This document shows positions 60,538 through 64,000 of a stretch of DNA of 64,000 nt, piece after piece. The translations under genes and the position numbers were made by a program. Numbering within the stretch: the first letter of the stretch is position 1; every line of letters starts with the position of its first letter. The notes beneath the pieces are model-generated. The model worked only from the letters and a program-made list of their open reading frames with translations. It ran no database searches and had not been told where the DNA came from. The DNA is from Bacillota bacterium (lineage in GTDB: Bacteria > Bacillota > Clostridia > Acetivibrionales > DTU013): the NCBI GenBank assembly GCA_023439545.1, contig JAEXNT010000058.1, positions 1-64,000 of the forward strand, written 5' to 3'.

Positions 60538-61339
60538 TGGAAGGAAATATATATTACGAAAGCACCTTAAGCTCATATGGCTGTATTTCAAATACAACCT
60601 GCAGGCCGCAATGGAATACAGGGTAAGCTTCATTGCACAGTCGGCCGGAATGTTTTTGAATGATGCCTTTTTTATATTCTTCTGGTGGGTTGTTTTCAGC
60701 AAGGTATCGTCTTTGGGCGGGTATGGCTTCAAGGACGTAATGCTGATCTGGGCGCTGGCGGCGTCGACCTTCGGCTTCCTGCACATTGTTTTCGGGAACG
60801 TACGGCAGCTTTCAAGGATCATCATAAACGGCGAGCTCGATACTTACCTTTTGCAGCCTAAAAATGTATTTATTAATGTGCATTGCTCAAGGATGGATTT
60901 CTCGGCATGGGGTGATTTCATCTACGGATTTGTACTGTTTTTTGTGATCTTTGGCTTTGCTCCCTTGAAATTGCTGCTTTTTACGCTGTTCGTCGTCGCA
61001 GGCGGCCTGCTTACAGGCGCGGTTATGGCGTCCGCAGACACATTGACTTTTTATGTCGGCAATTCTTCCGCCATTACGAGGTTGGTAACAGAATTCCTGC
61101 TCAATTTCTCGCTGTATCCGGACAGCATTTTCGGCAGGGAGGTAAAATGGATCATGTATTCTCTGCTTCCTGCAGGGTTCATAGTCTTCATACCGTTCAG
61201 GCTGATGTCCGCCTTCAGCTGGTATGGCCTTATTGGCCTGTTGGCTGTTGATGCGGTCTATATATGTCTGGCATGGCTGTTTTTCAAGAATGGATTGAAA
61301 AAATATGAATCAGGTAATCTTATCACGACAAAACTGTAG
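60521..61339 (+). CDS. ABC-2 exporter permease (second)
   Basis: 272 residues, six membrane segments, DUF990/ABC-2 type. It carries the related motif IIINGELDTYLLQPKNVF. It overlaps the first permease by 17 bases. GGAGTG lies upstream of ATG 60521. No other gene is linked to the unit, and no clear terminator follows. Confidence 0.85.
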   Translation: MSTVADGRKYILRKHLKLIWLYFKYNLQAAMEYRVSFIAQSAGMFLNDAFFIFFWWVVFSKVSSLGGYGFKDVMLIWALAASTFGFLHIVFGNVRQLSRIIINGELDTYLLQPKNVFINVHCSRMDFSAWGDFIYGFVLFFVIFGFAPLKLLLFTLFVVAGGLLTGAVMASADTLTFYVGNSSAITRLVTEFLLNFSLYPDSIFGREVKWIMYSLLPAGFIVFIPFRLMSAFSWYGLIGLLAVDAVYICLAWLFFKNGLKKYESGNLITTKL

Positions 61340-61477
61340 GAATACCATAGCGCTCCATATATAGCAAGGCTCTGATGATTGGACACACAGACGCCGAACA
61401 GACCGGTTGTAAAAGATTAAATGGACTGGTAAAATATTTATGGACATATTTTAATAATACTTTTGCGAGGTATATAG

Positions 61478-62992
61478 ATGAATAAAAGATTTACCTCTGT
61501 TTTGACAATAATGGTTTTGCTGTTCAGCCTGTTTCCGAATATTTCATCCGCAGCGGCAAGCGATTACCTTGTAGACAACGGCGTACTGATCAAGTACACG
61601 GGAAAGGCAACCAATATCGTCATACCGAAGGGTGTGACGACAATCGCGGAAGAAGCCTTCTTTTGGACGAATAACAGCAAGATCACAAGTATTACAATGC
61701 CGGACAGCGTTACTACAATTGAAAGACGCGCGCTTCAATGCTGTACTTCGCTTACAAAGCTGACGCTGCCTAAAAATCTGAAAAGCATCGGAGAAGATGC
61801 TTTTTCAGGCTGCACTAAGTTGAAAACCGTCAGCCTGCCGTACGGACTTGAACGGATAGATGTCGCAGCCTTTGGCGGCTGCGATGCGCTCGTGAATATG
61901 ACTATACCGGCTACGGTAAAGTATATAGGACATAATGCGGTGGATAGCCTGGCTAAGAAAAAGGAATTTGTCATTTTGGGGGATGGAATTCTTTACAAAT
62001 ATAATGGCAAGGGCGGAAATGTGGTTATTCCGAAAAATGTTAAAGTAATCGGTGAGCAGGCGTTTGCATATATGGTCGGCGTAAGCATCAAAAGTGTCAC
62101 AATCCCGGGAAACGTCAGGGAAATCTGGAGCGACGCCTTTCTTCAAGCCGATGATCTCACAAGGGTGACTCTCTCGGAAGGAATTAAAAAGATAAGCCCC
62201 TCCGCTTTTTATTTATGCTCCAGGTTAAAGGAAATCAATATTCCCAAAAGTCTGGAGGACACCAGCCTGCTTCAATACAGAAGCAAGGTTAAGCTCGACA
62301 GCCAGTCCGGGGATTTTGACATACGCGGGAACAATATTCTTTACGAGTATAACGGAAACGATGCCGATGTTGTTATTCCTCAAGGGGTAAAATATATTAA
62401 TGGCGGCGCTTTTTATGGAAATAAATCAATTAATTCGGTAATAATTCCGGACGGCGTTGTGAGCATCGGTGAAGGCGCCTTCAGTAACTGCCTCTATCTT
62501 AGCCGGGTTGAAATACCGGATAGTGTAAAAAGTATTGGCGCAAGTGCTTTTGATGGTTGTTATAAGCTGAGCGACGTAAATCTCCCTGAAGGCTTGACCT
62601 CTATAGAGGAAAGAGCGTTTACCGGATGTAAAATTACAAGCGTTAACATTCCGAAAACTGTCACCAGTATTGGCGAAAGCGCTTTTTACTCCTGCTATCC
62701 GCTAAGAGAGGTCAATATTCCCGAGGGCGTGGTCAGTATCGGGAAGCATGCGTTTGGTTCAACTGTGGTTAATGGGTTGATTATTCCGAAAAGCGTTATA
62801 TATGTTGGAAAAGAAGCATTTGGAAATAAGTATACAACCGAACTGACATTTCTGAATGGTAATACACGTATCGATGAGCTTGCTTTTTATCTTTTTCAGG
62901 ATAAGTCGAACGTTACCATAACCGCCCCGGCGGGAGGCTCCGTCCAGCGCATGGCTGCCCGTCACAAGCTGAAGTTCAATGCGCTTCAGTAA
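61478..62992 (+). CDS. Secreted BspA-like leucine-rich-repeat protein
   Basis: 504 residues with a signal peptide (MNKRFTSVLTIMVLLFSLF, cleavage near SSAAA). About sixteen leucine-rich repeats of the BspA/LRR_5 type follow, each about 23 residues, such as SVTTIERRALQCCTSLTKLT and GVVSIGEGAFSNCLYLSRVE. Three blocks restart with a D-G-I/V-L-Y/I-K-Y-x-G-x segment (residues about 30, 170 and 290). There is no enzyme domain or wall anchor. Likely an extracellular binding or adhesion protein. Confidence 0.88.
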   Translation: MNKRFTSVLTIMVLLFSLFPNISSAAASDYLVDNGVLIKYTGKATNIVIPKGVTTIAEEAFFWTNNSKITSITMPDSVTTIERRALQCCTSLTKLTLPKNLKSIGEDAFSGCTKLKTVSLPYGLERIDVAAFGGCDALVNMTIPATVKYIGHNAVDSLAKKKEFVILGDGILYKYNGKGGNVVIPKNVKVIGEQAFAYMVGVSIKSVTIPGNVREIWSDAFLQADDLTRVTLSEGIKKISPSAFYLCSRLKEINIPKSLEDTSLLQYRSKVKLDSQSGDFDIRGNNILYEYNGNDADVVIPQGVKYINGGAFYGNKSINSVIIPDGVVSIGEGAFSNCLYLSRVEIPDSVKSIGASAFDGCYKLSDVNLPEGLTSIEERAFTGCKITSVNIPKTVTSIGESAFYSCYPLREVNIPEGVVSIGKHAFGSTVVNGLIIPKSVIYVGKEAFGNKYTTELTFLNGNTRIDELAFYLFQDKSNVTITAPAGGSVQRMAARHKLKFNALQ

Positions 62993-63089
62993 CTACTTCA
63001 GAATTGTAGTTCGGAAGTAGGAATTCCGTTATCATTTGGTATCGATTCACATAATATATATCATATTCGGATGTAAAGGTGTGGGTCAA

Positions 63090-63422
63090 ATGCCGGCAGC
63101 ATATTTTGGTACACTGGAATATACCGTTGCCCCGGGTGATACTCTTAACAGGATATCTCATGACTACAATACGACCGTCGCTAATATCCTGAAATTCAAC
63201 AATATACCCAACCCGGACTTGATATTCCCGGGACAAAAGGTAATAGTTCCGTTATCACCTCCCGAAGCGATCATATATACGGTAAGGCGGGGGGATTCAC
63301 TCTATGCGATAGCCAGAAAATACGGGACATACGTGGACAATCTGATAAAATTCAACTATCTGACGAGGCCTTATATCATATACCCGGGACAACAGCTGGT
63401 TGTGACCGCATCACTCAGATGA
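63090..63422 (+). CDS. Small protein with two LysM domains
   Basis: 110 residues, almost wholly two LysM modules (YTVAPGDTLNRISHDYNTTV and YTVRRGDSLYAIARKYGTYV), which bind peptidoglycan or chitin-like sugars. There is no signal peptide, as in several spore-associated LysM proteins such as SafA. The start is ATG 63090 behind AAAGGTGTGGG; an in-frame start at 63036 adds a poor hydrophobic piece. Probably a spore or wall-binding protein. Confidence 0.85.
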   Translation: MPAAYFGTLEYTVAPGDTLNRISHDYNTTVANILKFNNIPNPDLIFPGQKVIVPLSPPEAIIYTVRRGDSLYAIARKYGTYVDNLIKFNYLTRPYIIYPGQQLVVTASLR

Positions 63423-63431
63423 TGCGGTCAC
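63402..63431 (+). other. Perfect 12-bp inverted repeat over the LysM gene stop codon
   Basis: GTGACCGCATCA, loop CTCAGA, TGATGCGGTCAC. The TGA stop is inside the 3' arm. No T run follows. The rest of 63423-63592 shows no gene or recognised RNA. Confidence 0.7.
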
Positions 63432-63592
63432 TGCAGCTTCACCCTGCGCGATGTTTTGCCTGATGCTTATACCAGGTATATTTATCAGCGCTTCCGGCTT
63501 TATCGAGGGACAAGCCTGCCCCCGCAGGGAACGGGGATGACCGTTCCGGCCATCCCTTCCATTTATTGAAGAAACCATTGCTAACTAACATA

Positions 63593-63621
63593 TTGATTAA
63601 TCGAATTATTTTCTGTATAAT
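63593..63621 (+). promoter_or_regulatory. Promoter of the carboxynorspermidine synthase gene
   Basis: TTGATT and TATAAT separated by 17 bases; transcription would begin near 63628. Confidence 0.65.
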
Positions 63622-63638
63622 CAACTAGTTATTATTGG

Positions 63639-63709
63639 ACCTCCTCCCCAAGGAGTGCGGATTAACTCCTTGTATCGGAGGTAATATGCCAGTATGGGGA
63701 TTTTATTGA
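63639..63709 (+). promoter_or_regulatory. Leader with nested hairpin and short upstream ORF
   Basis: ACCTCC (63639-63644) pairs with GGAGGT (63677-63682), and inside it AAGGAGT pairs with ACTCCTT. The GGAGGT arm is a ribosome binding site for a seven-residue ORF, MPVWGFY, at 63686-63709. The hairpin would hide that site. The ORF ends 21 bases before the synthase start. The arrangement suggests control of translation, possibly by polyamines. Confidence 0.5.
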
Positions 63710-63730
63710 TTACAGGATGGGGGGGTTGAT

Positions 63731-64000
63731 ATGGGTAAGGCATTGATCATCGGAGCAGGCGGCGTGGCAAGTGTCGTGGCTCACAAATGCGCACAGAATT
63801 CGAATGTGTTCGAGGAGATATGCATCGCAAGCAGGACCTTGAGCAAGTGCGACGCGATAAAGGAATCTATAGAAAACAGGGTAAAAAACAGCCGGACGAA
63901 GATATACACGGCTAAAGTAGACGCGGACAAAACAGAAATGGTAGTAGACCTGATAAGAAGCTTCAGGCCTGATGTAGTAATAAACGTAGCACTTCCATAT
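63731..64000 (+). CDS. Carboxynorspermidine synthase (saccharopine dehydrogenase family), N-terminal part
   Basis: 90 residues before the window edge. KALIIGAGGVASVVAHKCAQ is the nucleotide-binding start, followed by EICIASRTLSKCDAI and DLIRSFRPDVVINVALPY, all as in carboxynorspermidine/carboxyspermidine dehydrogenases. These condense aspartate semialdehyde with a diamine in an alternative polyamine route. GGGGGG precedes ATG 63731. SpeA at 54721 would feed the same pathway. Confidence 0.85.
   Translation, partial: MGKALIIGAGGVASVVAHKCAQNSNVFEEICIASRTLSKCDAIKESIENRVKNSRTKIYTAKVDADKTEMVVDLIRSFRPDVVINVALPY

Overview
The window reads as chromosome from an anaerobic, spore-forming, Gram-positive bacterium of the Clostridia. 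Spore genes (spore photoproduct lyase, YtvI-type and YhcN/YlaJ-type proteins) show spore formation. A radical-SAM sulfatase activator, a rubredoxin-like NADH oxidoreductase and B12/radical-SAM chemistry point to anaerobic life. Two T-box leaders, a PyrR-type attenuator, a NiCo riboswitch, GGAGG ribosome binding sites and occasional TTG starts fit Firmicutes. The species cannot be named from sequence alone. There is no prophage, CRISPR array, rRNA or convincing tRNA.

Layout. 1-4 kb: a two-component system (kinase cut by the window edge), an FAD oxidoreductase and a PhzF-like isomerase. 4-14.5 kb: a secreted repeat protein, an acyltransferase, a family 2 glycoside hydrolase with internal and flanking minisatellites, a chemoreceptor with a C-terminal Cache-like domain, SplB and the lipid II flippase Amj. 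14.7-20.9 kb: a PyrR-controlled uracil permease, a membrane pyrophosphatase, a MATE remnant, YtvI and a Nudix hydrolase. 21-26 kb: a tryptophan T-box driving trpB-A-D-C-F, an unusual gene order lacking trpE and trpG. 26-33 kb: a diguanylate cyclase, small hypotheticals, an MFS exporter, a B12-binding radical SAM enzyme and two gene relics. 33.2-36.2 kb: a second T-box in front of a fused TIM-barrel/acyl-CoA synthetase gene. 36-40.9 kb: TetR, a Ca-type P-ATPase, small genes and more relics.

41-53 kb is the most interesting part. A LacI regulator diverges from a ten-gene operon: lipoprotein binding protein, two permeases, two ABC ATPases, a cytoplasmic Cys-type sulfatase, a zinc dehydrogenase resembling erythritol/L-threitol dehydrogenases, an RpiB-like isomerase, DhaK, DhaL and the radical-SAM enzyme that activates the sulfatase. 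The genes fit together as import of a small sulfate ester, removal of sulfate in the cytoplasm, oxidation of the freed polyol to a ketose, phosphorylation and isomerisation to a central sugar phosphate. I propose a sulfated tetritol or related polyol as substrate; this is inference. The two ATPases carry complementary defects that would all fall in one ATP site.

53-64 kb: a NiCo riboswitch with a CDF metal exporter, arginine decarboxylase, a YhcN-type lipoprotein, MntP, an unassigned structured RNA before an ABC-2 exporter, a leucine-rich-repeat protein, a LysM protein, and the start of carboxynorspermidine synthase behind a hairpin leader with a seven-residue upstream ORF. Several decayed gene pieces and short tandem repeats suggest frequent small deletions and slippage in this genome.
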